Assembly: GCA_902702965.1 (NCBI GenBank)
Contig: CACRXP010000381.1
Coordinates: forward strand, 128,836-192,835
Direction of reading: 5' to 3'
DNA: 64,000 nucleotides
Source: Spirometra erinaceieuropaei
Lineage: Eukaryota > Platyhelminthes > Cestoda > Diphyllobothriidea > Diphyllobothriidae
The notes under the pieces are model-generated. The model ran no database searches, had not been told where the DNA came from, and saw only the letters and a list, made by a program, of their open reading frames with translations. The position numbers and the translations under genes are program-made. Below, in pieces: positions 54,843 to 64,000 of this stretch (within the stretch, counting starts at the first letter, position 1; each line of letters starts with the position of its first letter).

Positions 54843-54904
54843 GATGAAGATGCGATCACCGGAACAAGAAATTTATTTGCCTGACGTTTCGGATCCTTAC
54901 TCGA
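54843..54904 (-). mobile_element. PLE 3' terminus with half a hammerhead
   Basis: Plus-strand text 'gatgcgatcaccggaacaag', 'tttatttgcctgacgtttcg', 'gatccttactcga' is the reverse of the conserved PLE end. GAAA-CGUC-AGGC and the 3' strand and loop of helix II are present. The CUGAUGA core half is missing where the sequence joins another PLE fragment in the opposite sense. Confidence 0.7.
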
Positions 54905-55430
54905 TTCGAGTTCTATTCTCGCACATTTAATCGATACAGATCACTGAGTGATACCAACGAAGCATTTCATGTTGTCTATCGAACACCAACAAGCTTCTTT
55001 AAAGGTCTACGCCAGCGGATACTAGCGGAGGCTGAAGCAGTGGCTATACGGCTAGTGAATCCAGTGTTATGCTGTCAGAAAACCCTGACACAAGCGCTCT
55101 CTCAGACGTGGCCAACGCCAACTTCAAGTGATGACGACGTGCCTCCCCATATTCCTAATCGCAATGATGGGTACTACGTGTACTCAATCCAAGAACATTG
55201 CTCGTATACTCTCTTACCCCCCTGCCCTAGCTCTGAGGACCAAAACCCATCGATCTCGTCATGCGGGTAACGTGGGAAAAATGAGTGTTAATGAATAAGC
55301 AGCTCTTAAGACACCTATAAACACTGTTAATTTTGTGCATTTTTATTCCTTCATGTAACTCTGTTCGCCTGACGAAGAATTACCAAAAACACGTGTTTTC
55401 CAACTTCACTTTTCAAGTGTAACACATTTT
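54905..55430 (+). pseudogene. PLE C-terminal fragment after GIY-YIG
   Basis: Matches 44950-45470: 'ttcgagttctattctcgcac', 'tttaatcgatacagatcact', then 'GLRQRILAEAEAVAIRLVNP' and 'CCQKTLTQALSQTWPTPTSS'. The endonuclease itself is absent. The 3' untranslated part ends near 'cctgacgaagaattacc' (55368). The frame at 55040-55270 is the surviving open part. Confidence 0.75.
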
Positions 55431-55542
55431 TTAATCAGAAAACGCTTACTTAAGCGAAGTGAACTGGCGAAAAAAATACGCATCGTCTAAATGTCGGAAA
55501 ATCCTAACACCAGATACTTTCATCACGTTACGTGAATTAGAA

Positions 55543-55625
55543 CACGAAGACAAAGACAGCGAAGACTGAAATGGCCATTTCTGACCAGTCATCTGTCATC
55601 AGCCGGGAAGTAGACAATTTGGCAA
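55543..55625 (-). repeat. SINE body fragment
   Basis: 'gaagacaaagacagcgaaga', 'aatggccatttctgacc' and 'catctgtcatcagccggg' are the inverted SINE body; head and tail are lost. Confidence 0.5.
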
Positions 55626-55835
55626 GCACGAGGTTTTGGTACTCATTAGCAGGCCAATAAAGTAACATAAAAATTGAAAATACGAGAAGTTCGCAGGGCA
55701 TTTAATTAAATCAGTCGCTCTAGGCACTTATAATTCCCACGACACCAGCATGATGAGAACGACGCGTTATGATTATGGAGCAGTGGGAAAAGAGGGGGTG
55801 AAATTGGTTACGACTCATAAGTTTTGTCATACACG
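55626..55835 (-). mobile_element. PLE 3' untranslated remnant, inverted
   Basis: Reverse complement of the 3' region at 42000-42120: 'tactcattagcaggccaata', 'aagtaacataaaaattgaaa', 'agttcgcagggcatttaatt'. Confidence 0.5.
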
Positions 55836-55859
55836 ACACTCCGTGTTTATTGAGCCCCT

Positions 55860-56180
55860 CTCTTATAGCAACAAATATTTTTGCGCACGTTGTCGGTATT
55901 CTATGCTCTAAATCGCGGACTCATCAAAGCAGACTACTTAGCCCTACCCTTACGCGGCAGCTTGATCAATTATCTTATTTCTCCGTGTGATTCCAATCTG
56001 TTTTCTACTTATATATAAAGGTATCCGGAGGTCAGATTTAACGGCCAGACATCCGTTACTTTTATACATCAGACACAATTCCACTTGCAGATGATAGCAC
56101 CACGCCTCATCAGTACTCTTCTCCTCAGCCTGATGGTTCACGAAAATAATCAGTCACTTTATGTTTATTCTAAATTAATG
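55860..56180 (-). repeat. Interspersed repeat R17, copy 3 (inverted)
   Basis: 'tctatgctctaaat', 'catcaaagcagactacttag', 'gccagacatccgttactttt' and 'agatgatagcaccacgcctc' match the reverse complement of 41600-41910. Confidence 0.5.
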
Positions 56181-56479
56181 CTTTTTAGGGCTTGATTTCC
56201 CCGATAATTTTTTCCATCTCAACTTCAATCCAGTGTCACTCATGTCGGCCACAAACAGATGTGAAAATTAATTGCGTCTTCTTACTTAAACGTGCACCTC
56301 TATGACCATATCACAAAAGGTTCCATTCTCCGTATTAGAATCCGGTTGCTGTGGAAAAGACGTAGACAGTGAATCACCAGTGAGCAGCTTTTGGTTAAGG
56401 CACTATACATGGCACAAATCGGTCTAAGCAATCTAAATTTATTGTGTCCTCCTGCTTGAGCAACAGGTATTTTTTCGCT
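56181..56479. other. No recognisable feature
   Basis: Spacer between two inverted R17 copies. Confidence 0.4.
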
Positions 56480-56775
56480 TGTTGTCTGTTTTCTACGCAT
56501 AAAGGCACAGACACATCAAGCCAGACTTGTCGGCCTATACGCAACAGTGACTTCACTCTGTTATTCACTTTCATATATATCAACGCATCTAAAGGTCAAA
56601 TCGAACAGCCGACATATTGCTACTTTTATACATCAGTCACAATTTCCACTCTAGATGATAGAACCACATCTCGTCGGTACCCTTCTTCTCGATCCCACAT
56701 TTTGCGCAGCTTTTGAAGGTCGCGTAAGTTCATGGAAATCAATAAGCGATCTTGTGTATATTTTAAATTATTGCC
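56480..56775 (-). repeat. Interspersed repeat R17, copy 4 (inverted)
   Basis: 'tctacgcataaaggcacaga', 'tcatatatatcaacgcatct', 'tctagatgatagaaccacat', 'cgtaagttcatggaaatcaa' match the reverse complement of 16920-17200. In direct tandem with copy 3 at about 570-bp spacing. Confidence 0.6.
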
Positions 56776-57039
56776 TTGTCTATAGTTCGTTTTCCGGGGC
56801 GATTTTTTTGCAAACTCGGCACAATTCCTTGCTAAACCTCAGAACTTAATAATTTACAATAATCCCACATGTAACACTTTCAGTATGCCAATGACTGATC
56901 ATACAATGTTCGTTGTCCATTAGCGCGGTCTGTCTACTTATGGAATCTAACAACGTAGGAAATGAACACATTCGCATGGCAAGAAGATATGCAATTATTT
57001 CAGTTTATGATGCTGTGGTCCACGATTTGGATTTTAGTC

Positions 57040-57150
57040 AAAACCAATAACATTAGCCGTAACCCTAGCCTAATCATATCACCGACCCTAGCCCCAACCT
57101 TGTCGCTACGTAAACCGAGACCGCAATCCGAACTCTAATTAAAACCAGAA
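57040..57150 (-). repeat. Degenerate telomere-like tract, C-strand orientation
   Basis: 'gccgtaaccctagcctaatc' and 'cgaccctagccccaacctt' are CCCTAA variants. Weaker than the 35.2-kb tract, but also followed by a copy of repeat T. Confidence 0.5.
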
Positions 57151-57189
57151 TCCTGCATGGAATTCTGTGTGGAATTACACACAATACTG

Positions 57190-58130
57190 CCATTCGTCGT
57201 CAACCTGGCGGCTTATATAAAACTTACTGTTCTTCCAATACTACTTTACCTGTTTCAGTAGCACTTCCTTATGAAATATTATGTTGTCTGTTCGAACTTG
57301 TATGTTCTTGTTCACACCCGCCTTAGCATTTGAAGAAAACGGATATCGTGCTACTTTTTCTGCAATACAATTGTGCTCGAAATAACTACTGTTGACGCTT
57401 GAAATACATCCCCTACCTGTACTTGTTTGATGTTCTGCTTTGCCAGTTATGCTATCCGATTGTTGGTTGTAAAAAATAAGGAATTCGAGGGTGTACAGCC
57501 AGATTTCCTCCAAATTATTGTGTCTTTATACAGGCCCTTCTTAGATGCGGATGGACAGATGTTCCAGAGATGAATGAGGTGTAACCTAGCGGCTTATTGA
57601 GAGTTGTAGGACCGTTTGCAGAAGTTGGCCTTTCAACTATTACAACTCAAATGGAATCTCGCATGAAATGGCCTAGGAACTCGCAATAAAGTCTGATAAG
57701 TTTGCAGGCCAATTTTATTTCTTTGGCATCACCAGTACGTACGATTCAAGAGTGGGCCGTTTACTTTTACTCTGTAGGCATTGCGGTGTTGCCGTAAAAC
57801 GAACGGTTTTGCTCTCGCAATAGAGCAAAACGGAGGTCATCTGTTGGTGGCATTGGCCTAGATATTTCCGCGTAACGACCTGTGCTGCATTCCACCAATT
57901 ACGCATGGCTGTATGTGTGCAACCGAAGCATCTAGAAAGGGAAATAAGCACGTAGGAATTTTTGCCTTGGGTCATATTTAACTTTAAATAAAAATTAGTT
58001 TGCCAAGTAGGTGTGTCAGCCTCACTTGCTGTGGTTGAAATCTTACTGAACCCCATTCTGTCCATCAGCCAGCTAGGCTGCTGGCGGTAACGAATGTTGT
58101 GCCATAGGACACGTGCCACATGTAATACAC
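57190..58130. repeat. Repeat T, copy 2
   Basis: Anchors shared with 35345-36290: 'ttgacgcttgaaatacatcc', 'ctacctgtacttgtttgatg', 'aaaacgaacggttttgctct', 'cgcaatagagcaaaacgg' and 'atttccgcgtaacgacctg'. The minus-strand frame 57715-58119 (134 codons) lies over the best-conserved part, but I recognise no domain. Confidence 0.5.
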
Positions 58131-58689
58131 AGAACGCTTGCTAAAGTACTACCACTCCAGATGCAGACAGATGAGTAATGTTTTATGCAAGGAAATAATA
58201 TTCAACGTGCCATTCCTGTGGCTTTCGAGGTGCTAACCATCAGTCATTTGGTCTTACAGGCGCTCGCGTCTTTGCAAGAACTAGCTGTCGTCCGATTTTC
58301 GTTATCTGAGGCCTCCAAGTTTCCCTCGAAGAAAATCACTCAAATATCCTCCTATTTGCGGCGCTAACGGCTCCTCACAGTTGTGTCAGTGGCTTGTCCC
58401 CAGCGAGGTATATAAACTTCTCAAGTAGGTTTGCGATCCCACTTGTTGTGGATGGAAGGCAGGTTATTTGTTGTGGTCAGCGCAAATAAATCATCGAAGT
58501 GCAGGGCAAAGTGCCGGCACCTCACAATCTAGCAGGCCTGTGCAAGACGGCTTTGAATCTGCCTACACTTAAAGGGGAGTATGTTAAGCGCATCAGGTCT
58601 GCACTTGCATCAAGGGGACTGTAGGCAGTTCACCACTTAAGTCACCCCCATCTGAACCCTTTCCAGCAAATTATAATATTTTTAGATTG
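58131..58689. other. No recognisable feature
   Basis: About 560 bp between repeat T and the PLE relic; nothing nameable. Confidence 0.4.
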
Positions 58690-61205
58690 AATTACTAAGG
58701 TGTCCTTTGGACACCGGATTCTTTACTCGACATGATGTTGCGCGTAGGGACGATGCGGGTTTGAGAGCAACGGCGATGCCAAAGCGACTGAATTGTTGGG
58801 AGATTTTTTCAAATATTCCTTAAATGTACAGCAGTGAATAAAATTTCCGCGGCGCTTTATCTCCACTAGAATCGAGGCTTGATGGTTGTCTCTGGCGTCT
58901 TCGACATTTTTTATAAAGCTGGCTGAATATCTGGTGGACCAGAATAACCGATGTAAATTGGCCAGTTCTTTCATAAGTAAGTCATCACTGCCGCAGATAA
59001 GAATGGCCCGATGAAAAAGAGTGCGGACACAGTTTTTTTTTCTGTGTAGAAGGACGATTGATCCCATAGGTAGGGATGATTTTGACACTTTACTTTTTTC
59101 AGGGGGCGATTTTCTTTAACTTTCCATCACTGAATCTTTGTATTTTCACATCTGAAAACGGGAGGACATCTCCTGTTGCTTATTCGCGAGTAAATTATAC
59201 AGCCGGAAAGACGCCATTCAAGCTCTAGTGCAATTGCTTATCTTAGCAGGTCCTTTTGATGACGAATGTGTCATCTACGTAGCGGGGCCGCGTTTTTGGT
59301 TTGCTTGTTTGCACAACATCCTCTTCTAGTCGCTGTACTACTAGTTCTGCAAGCAGCCCCGATATTGGCTAGTCGATTGGAATGCCCTTTCTCTGTCGGT
59401 GGTACCTGTCATCGAATTAAAATTAATTCATGAGCAAAAGCTCAGTCATGTTAAACGTGCTATGTTAGAATGCCCATGGGATTTTCCTATGGACATCGAG
59501 CTACGTTCTAAATCGCCGTGTCATGGAGTATTGGGGAAACCATGGCAACAGCTTCGAACGATAGGGTGCATTCGTCAGGACTTACTTCAAGGCCTCCGAT
59601 CTTCTGTAGGAAAGCCGAAGAGTTTTCGATGTCTATTGGAATCCATTAGTGAGGCGCTTTGGGTGATGGAATAGCCGGCTGGCAAGGTTGTAAGTAGGGG
59701 GACCCAGTGAGTGGCACTATGGTCCTCAATGGCGCATCCGCCTTGTCCACCTCTGGAAGACCGTTCTCATCTGCGATACGTGGGTCACTGAGGCCCATAA
59801 ATCTGAAGTCGTCGGGTCTTATATGCTTCAATAGGGCAAATTCATCCACTTTCTTCTTGACAGCCGCAGCCTGTTTTTTCGTTGGATCTACAGGCGTGGA
59901 GACCTTGGACTGCCAAGGACTATACCGTTTTGGAGAAGGTCCAGAGACGGGCGACCAAAATGACACAAGGTCTGGGAGCGCTGTCTTACGAATCTCGACT
60001 GTCAACTCTCAACCTGTTTCCACCTTCCTACAGGCAATTACGTAGTTACCTTATACTTGCATTTCGCATTATCAACGGCCTAGACTGTTGTTTAGATCCC
60101 ACTGATTATTTCACACAAGCTAACACGCCCAATTTGCGCGGTCATCCCCTAAAACTACGCGCCGGGAAGGCAAGAATCAATGGGAGAAAGTTCTTTTTAA
60201 GTCACAGAGTGGTTGCAGCGTGGAATGCCCTGCCCACCGCTGTTGCAACCTCCTCCTGTGTGAATTCCTTTAAGTTTAGACTTGACGCGCATCAAGCCTC
60301 CCAGTTACCAGCCTTGCATCCACTCACATAACCGGCACCAACTTAAACTTGTTTATACTACTTGTAACTTGTTAGTAACCGTTATTGATTACTCTTTTTG
60401 ACTAGCTGTCAGCGATTATGTACAAAACCCCTTTTTTCTCCTTCCCCTATCAATGTTTTTCTCCGACGACTTGTAACCAATAGGGAGTTCAAAGGCGCTC
60501 GCCTATATTTCCCTTAATAAACTGAAACTGAAACTACAGCGAATGATGGATAGGCTTCCCCTGTCACTGAAGATTTGGTTTACCTTACTGACGTAGGCAG
60601 CCCTTTCCATGATGAAGGTTGCTTCCCCCTTTGTCAACAGACATAATAACTATTTTGCCTCTGTCTTTAACGATCTCAACGCCTTTTCCTCTTTGATAAG
60701 AAAGGTTTGATAATGTTTATTTGTTGAAGGAGACCAGTGGAGCAACTGCGGATGTCTGCAGGCATGTTTTCACGAACTGTGGTCAGCAGGAGGGGTTCAA
60801 TATTGGTTAAGAAGTTTGTAGATGCAGCATCGGTGCGACTTTGTCTGATTCCTTGGACAGGAGGCTTTTTTCAGCGGACGTTAGATTCCCTTTGGAAAGG
60901 TTAACGACCCTCGTTGACATCCCGTTCTCGCCGGCTGAGCCAAGGAAAGTCTGTATTTTCTCGCGCGGATCGGCCCGTTTCTTCATTCTGGCGTTGGTGG
61001 CGTTTATTCGATGCACTACCTCCTCAAAGATGTTTCTAGGTAGACATTAGACGCATTGGTTTCTAAGGTCGGAAATGTTTGCTTCGAAACGGCAAAGACG
61101 TCGCATATAAGTCAATTCAGTTTCCATCCGTTCCTGTGATATATTTATGGTCATCGAATTACTCTTCAACTCTTTTGTCTGGATGAGTGTTGTGACGCGT
61201 TTAAC
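58690..61205 (-). pseudogene. PLE reverse transcriptase, split by a LINE insertion
   Basis: The most complete PLE body here, minus strand. The N-terminal part (61205-60534) has 'METELTYMRRLCRFEANIS', 'RINATNARMKKRADPREKI' and 'LTNIEPLLLTTVREN'. After the LINE insertion (59894-60533) the frame resumes with 'DPTKKQAAAVKKKVDEFAL', 'IRPDDFRFMGLSDPRIA', 'PLRTIVPLTGSPYLQP', 'LEVSPDECTLSFEAVA' and 'PISGLLAELVVQRLEE', then the catalytic 'RYVDDTFVIKR' (~59284-59252). The thumb follows: 'NCVRTLFHRAILICGSDD' and 'AVALKPASSL' (~58780-58740). Several stops and frameshifts are present. The GIY-YIG domain and hammerhead ends are missing. Without the insertion the frame would be continuous across the joint. 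Confidence 0.88.
59894..60533 (+). mobile_element. 5'-truncated LINE 3' end inserted in the PLE
   Basis: 640 bp flanked by CTACAG (59888-59893 and 60534-60539), a likely target duplication. It encodes the C-terminal domain of a CR1/jockey-like LINE: 'VLEKVQRRATKM', 'YESRLSTLNLFPPSYRQLR', 'AFRIINGL', 'LRAGKARINGRKFFLSHRV' and 'VAAWNALPTAV', open from ~59894 to the stop at 60329-60331. An untranslated tail of about 200 bp ends in repeated CTGAAA units next to an AATAAA. Strong 5' truncation is normal for target-primed reverse transcription. It is better preserved than the host PLE, so it is younger. Confidence 0.88.
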
Positions 61206-61514
61206 AACTCTCTCTCTCCAGCTCGGTCTTATCTAGGATCAATTCCTAGTGCTTCATTTACTCGCTCGACATTATCGGCCACTAGAGACCGTCAGTACTA
61301 CTAGATTATTTTAATCCCATGAAGTTTATTCGAACGTGGAATCTGTGAGAGAAATATTCGACTAATTACGGGAAGGATCTGTGTTGATGAGATTCCAAAA
61401 ATTTTCCCTACATGCATAAACTTTGGAAGTCTCGTTGTTGGATCGTCACCATACTCATTGAAATTCCGGGGGTCGTTCCATCATGCATACGTTAGTAGGT
61501 GCTAAATCCCTAAA
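61206..61514. other. No recognisable feature
   Basis: About 310 bp between the PLE 5' end and a family 2 repeat body. No hammerhead terminal repeat was found upstream of this PLE. Confidence 0.4.
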
Positions 61515-61735
61515 CTTCAGCTAGTATCGGTGCTGTTAATATGATATCCTGCAACCCAATATATACTACTAGTTGCCTGTCGGCAGATGATGAATATTAC
61601 ACAGCCATTCCGCTGTGGCTGATGCAAATCGGCCCAAGTACCCATACAGAAAATGTTGGTTTGCGCTTGTAGACCCCAATGTAAACTGATCCACCCCAAG
61701 TTTGCAGTTTATTTCTCAGGGAAATAAAACCACAG
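61515..61735 (+). repeat. Hammerhead-family short repeat (family 2), body only
   Basis: 'ctgttaatatgatatcctgc', 'ctactagttgcctgtcggca', 'gatgaatattacacagcc' and 'ttctcagggaaataaaac' match 34210-34365 and 34850-35050. The ribozyme part upstream is not recognisable. Confidence 0.6.
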
Positions 61736-62733
61736 CAGTTTCACCTTTTATTATCGACGCATAAACGCTTAACAATCCCTTTTTATCGCTCCTATAGGCA
61801 ACACATATCTCAGAAATACAAACTTCAACGTTTGGATGGTTACTTTGAATAGAAACACGCTTATCCACTTCATAAGTCCGTACTCTGTTATGTACCAAGT
61901 CTCAGCCTGTTAACCATTGTTAACTTGTCAAGTTTGTGTAGCCGTTATGGCCAGTCGGCGCCGATTTTTTTGAACAGAAATTGTTGTAACTCCTTTGTTT
62001 ACCAGGTGGGAACCCTTGGGGTCGAACGGACCTCTTTCCAATCCTTCAGTGATTGGCTCCTACAAAGGTGTTTCTTTTTTCCCATCCTGTCTCCCAGTTT
62101 GAAAACTGCTAAGTGGGGAAAACAGTTTCTATTTAGAAAAGGCTTCACCTCCAAATCTTGAATCTGCTTCTAGGCTAGGCATTCGCCTAGACAATCTATG
62201 GTGACATACTCATTGAATGATGACAGACGCTTCACCATCACACGAACTTCTTAACTTTTACGCCGAGAAGACCGAGGTCATGCCCCACGATTCGGTCGAT
62301 GTGTCTTACCATTAGGGCATTTTACATGCGAGTAATTCTGCAGTGTCTGAGGGAATGCCGTTCTCTGGTCCATCCTAACCGTCCGAACGAAAAAGCGATG
62401 CCGTCGCATCCGAAGGCGCAGCCTAGAAACTCTTCAGATAGTCTCATGGTAAGTTATAGTCAAAAACCAAGAAGCTGGGATGGAATAGTGATTTCAGGTA
62501 TCTCCAACGTCACCCAGCCAGTCATACTCAATGTCATTCTCTAACAGCCCGGCATCCCAAGTCAAAACGCTAACGCCTTACTCCCCGTCCTCCATCAAGA
62601 TAGTCTGGTAAACGTCAATCCTGCATGACATCGGGTGACCCCGGTTGCTGCTGACCGACCATGGGGGTGCGGATCTAGCGCTCAACATCCAGCGAACCTG
62701 GTTTTAAATGATAGGTCTTGAGACAAGGCGTGA
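61736..62733. other. No recognisable gene; doubtful tRNA-like stretch at 62255-62345
   Basis: The minus strand near 62330-62265 ('ccctaatggtaagacac', 'gaccgaatcgtggggcatga') weakly resembles the tRNA-like element at 2.6 kb. Otherwise nothing nameable. Confidence 0.3.
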
Positions 62734-62776
62734 TTCAGAAGACGAAGATGTGATAACTGGGACAAGAAATTTATTG

Positions 62777-62818
62777 GCCTGACCTTTCGGATTCTAACTC
62801 GAACCCATCATCAGAGGC
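62777..62818 (-). ncRNA. Hammerhead ribozyme with altered helix III
   Basis: Minus strand: CUGAUGA (62814-62808), helix II GGGUUC/GAAUCC with a G-U pair and loop GAGUUA, GAAA (62788-62785), then GGUC in place of CGUC, and AGGC. The helix I 5' strand is also altered (GCCU). Core bases are otherwise intact, but the ACGU self-pairing is lost. Confidence 0.65.
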
Positions 62819-63108
62819 AGTCGCAGATAGGGTTAGTGGTGGCACAAGGAGTTCAGTATCTATAACACTTGACCGCCGTGGAACCATATGCGTACTGTAA
62901 TTAACAGCTCTCGCAATCCAACAACCCAGCATTCAACACAGATGACGAAAACGCGGCCACTACCGACTCGGACACGGACTAACACGCATCAATGACGACC
63001 CCAACGGTGATTGCGAGAGCTGTTAGTTACAGTGCGCATATAGTCCCACGGCAGCCACCTGCTATTAATACTGCTCTCCTTGTGCCACCACTACCATTAT
63101 CTGAGACT

Positions 63109-63150
63109 GTCTCTGATGATAGATTCGAGTGAGAGTCCGAAACGTCAGGC
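63109..63150 (+). ncRNA. Hammerhead ribozyme, intact core
   Basis: GUCU (63109-63112), CUGAUGA (63113-63119), helix II GAUUC/GAGUC with one G-U pair, GAAA (63139-63142), C, GUC (63144-63146), AGGC (63147-63150). Predicted cleavage after 63146; AATAAA starts six bases later. Confidence 0.8.
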
Positions 63151-63193
63151 CAATAAACTTCTCGTTGCAGTTATCGCATCTTCGTCTTCTGAA

Positions 63194-64000
63194 CTGCTAC
63201 CTGGAACTCGCCTGTTCGCTTCTATCACCACACGGCATGGCTGCCAGTTGACAGCAAATAAGCCGGATATGGCCGTTCTCCCTATCCCGGCCTTTTTGGT
63301 TACTTCTCACAAGCTTGACGCGTGTTGACAGCTAGAGGACAATCGATTGGTACTCTGCGGTATCTCGGCATCTGCTAACAGAACGTCAGTGTCTAGGTCG
63401 GTTGTTCTGTTGGCCGTCTTGAAACCAAGCCCGTATTGGAGTATTGCCAATATCCACTTCAATAAGAGGATTTAAGTGCACTGATAACAATTTGACCTAA
63501 GCGAATTTTCCGCAAGGCCTGTGATTGCCCGAAACCAATTAACAGCACAAACGGTAGAGTCCGGATGTAGACCAGTCTTGCTTGATGTAAAACAAAGGTG
63601 GACTTCCACATCTAAGCCAGTAAAACAGAACTAGAAGGAAAACGGGTATGGTAAGACTGTAGAGCCTATGAGTCACACGTGGTTGAGTCATTCATGCCAA
63701 CAGGAGGAACTTGAGAGAACGTAAATGAGGCGACTTGTGTGGGCTGACGCACTTCCATACGACGACGATGACAGAACCACAAACCAGGGAACTTCGAAAC
63801 TGGAGTAGGAGGCCGCATCGACGGAGAACGCTCACCTCAAAAAAACGAGTTGGCAACAAGAATATTTCCAGTATCATGCCAAAAAAGCACCCGCCATCGC
63901 ATTCCTGTCCGCAACTTAGCTTCCACAACAATCTGTGCTGCAGTCGTGCTGAACTAAAATAAGGCCGAAACGGCTCACGGCGCGGGCTAATGGGGCTGTA
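63194..64000. other. No recognisable gene
   Basis: 63194-63230 resembles, in reverse, the leader of the 49458-49569 insertion ('ctggaactcgcctgttcgct'), so it may be a further piece of the PLE terminus. The remaining ~770 bp show no domain or repeat I can support. Confidence 0.4.

Larger units (their letters stand above)
62734..63193. mobile_element. PLE 3' end in palindromic form, shorter arms
   Basis: Left arm 62734-62918 and right arm 63010-63193 are inverted copies (about 185 bp, more diverged than at 42.2 kb) around a 91-bp spacer. Each arm ends 'ttcagaagacgaagatg' and carries a hammerhead. The right arm has AATAAA at 63152-63157. The family is the same as at 42.2 kb: identical GUCU/AGGC helix I and the same GAGU-type helix II loop. 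Confidence 0.8.

Overview
The window looks like repeat-rich intronic and intergenic DNA of a large flatworm genome, most likely a tapeworm. The reasons are: AT-biased DNA with almost no long open frames; one- or two-domain exons separated by very long introns; fibronectin type III exons; abundant Penelope-like elements (PLEs) with GIY-YIG ends; CR1/jockey-like LINEs; tRNA-derived SINEs; and degenerate TTAGGG tracts. Assignment to a cestode is inference from general familiarity, not from a search. There are no operons, no rRNA, no CRISPR and no bacterial features.

Host gene content is sparse. Two 270-nt minus-strand exons (37231-37500 and 14576-14845), each with an AG acceptor, a GT donor and 1-1 phase, encode one FN3 domain each and appear to belong to one long minus-strand gene. 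A third, weaker candidate exon lies at 8914-9158. The two FN3 exons sit at the same end of two colinear blocks (about 14.4-21.5 kb and 37.1-46.6 kb). This implies an old tandem segmental duplication, later expanded by transposons.

Layout: 0-1.2 kb mariner-like foldback element copies; 1.7-7.3 kb SINEs, a PLE with paired hammerhead ribozymes, and a Ty3/gypsy integrase relic; 7.3-13.2 kb mostly unassigned; 13.2-22.7 kb duplication block A with foldback elements; 22.7-26.5 kb unassigned; 26.6-29.1 kb copies of a composite repeat (R4); 29.95-31.7 kb satellite; 31.8-32.9 kb LINE relic; 33.2-35.3 kb foldback element, hammerhead-bearing short repeats and a telomere-like tract; 36394-36524 assembly gap; 37-46.6 kb duplication block B with a PLE palindrome and a PLE GIY-YIG fragment; 46.8-48 kb R4; 48.5-50.2 kb unusual open frames and a perfect palindrome; 50.3-53.75 kb a nearly complete but broken LINE; 53.8-58 kb nested repeats; 58.7-61.2 kb a PLE reverse transcriptase split by a LINE insertion; 62.7-63.2 kb another PLE palindrome.

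The most striking theme is small self-cleaving RNA. Three palindromic PLE 3' ends each carry two hammerhead motifs on opposite strands (CUGANGA, helix II, GAAA-CGUC, helix I), directly followed by AATAAA and a short TCTTCT-type end. A separate ~300-bp repeat family carries a different hammerhead with a long helix II and a self-complementary helix III. It too occurs as an inverted pair. A 76-bp perfect palindrome at 49494-49569, in a 112-bp insertion with a 14-bp target duplication, appears to be two copies of the same PLE terminus joined head to head. All coordinates of repeats are read by eye and boundaries are approximate unless a target duplication or splice site fixes them.
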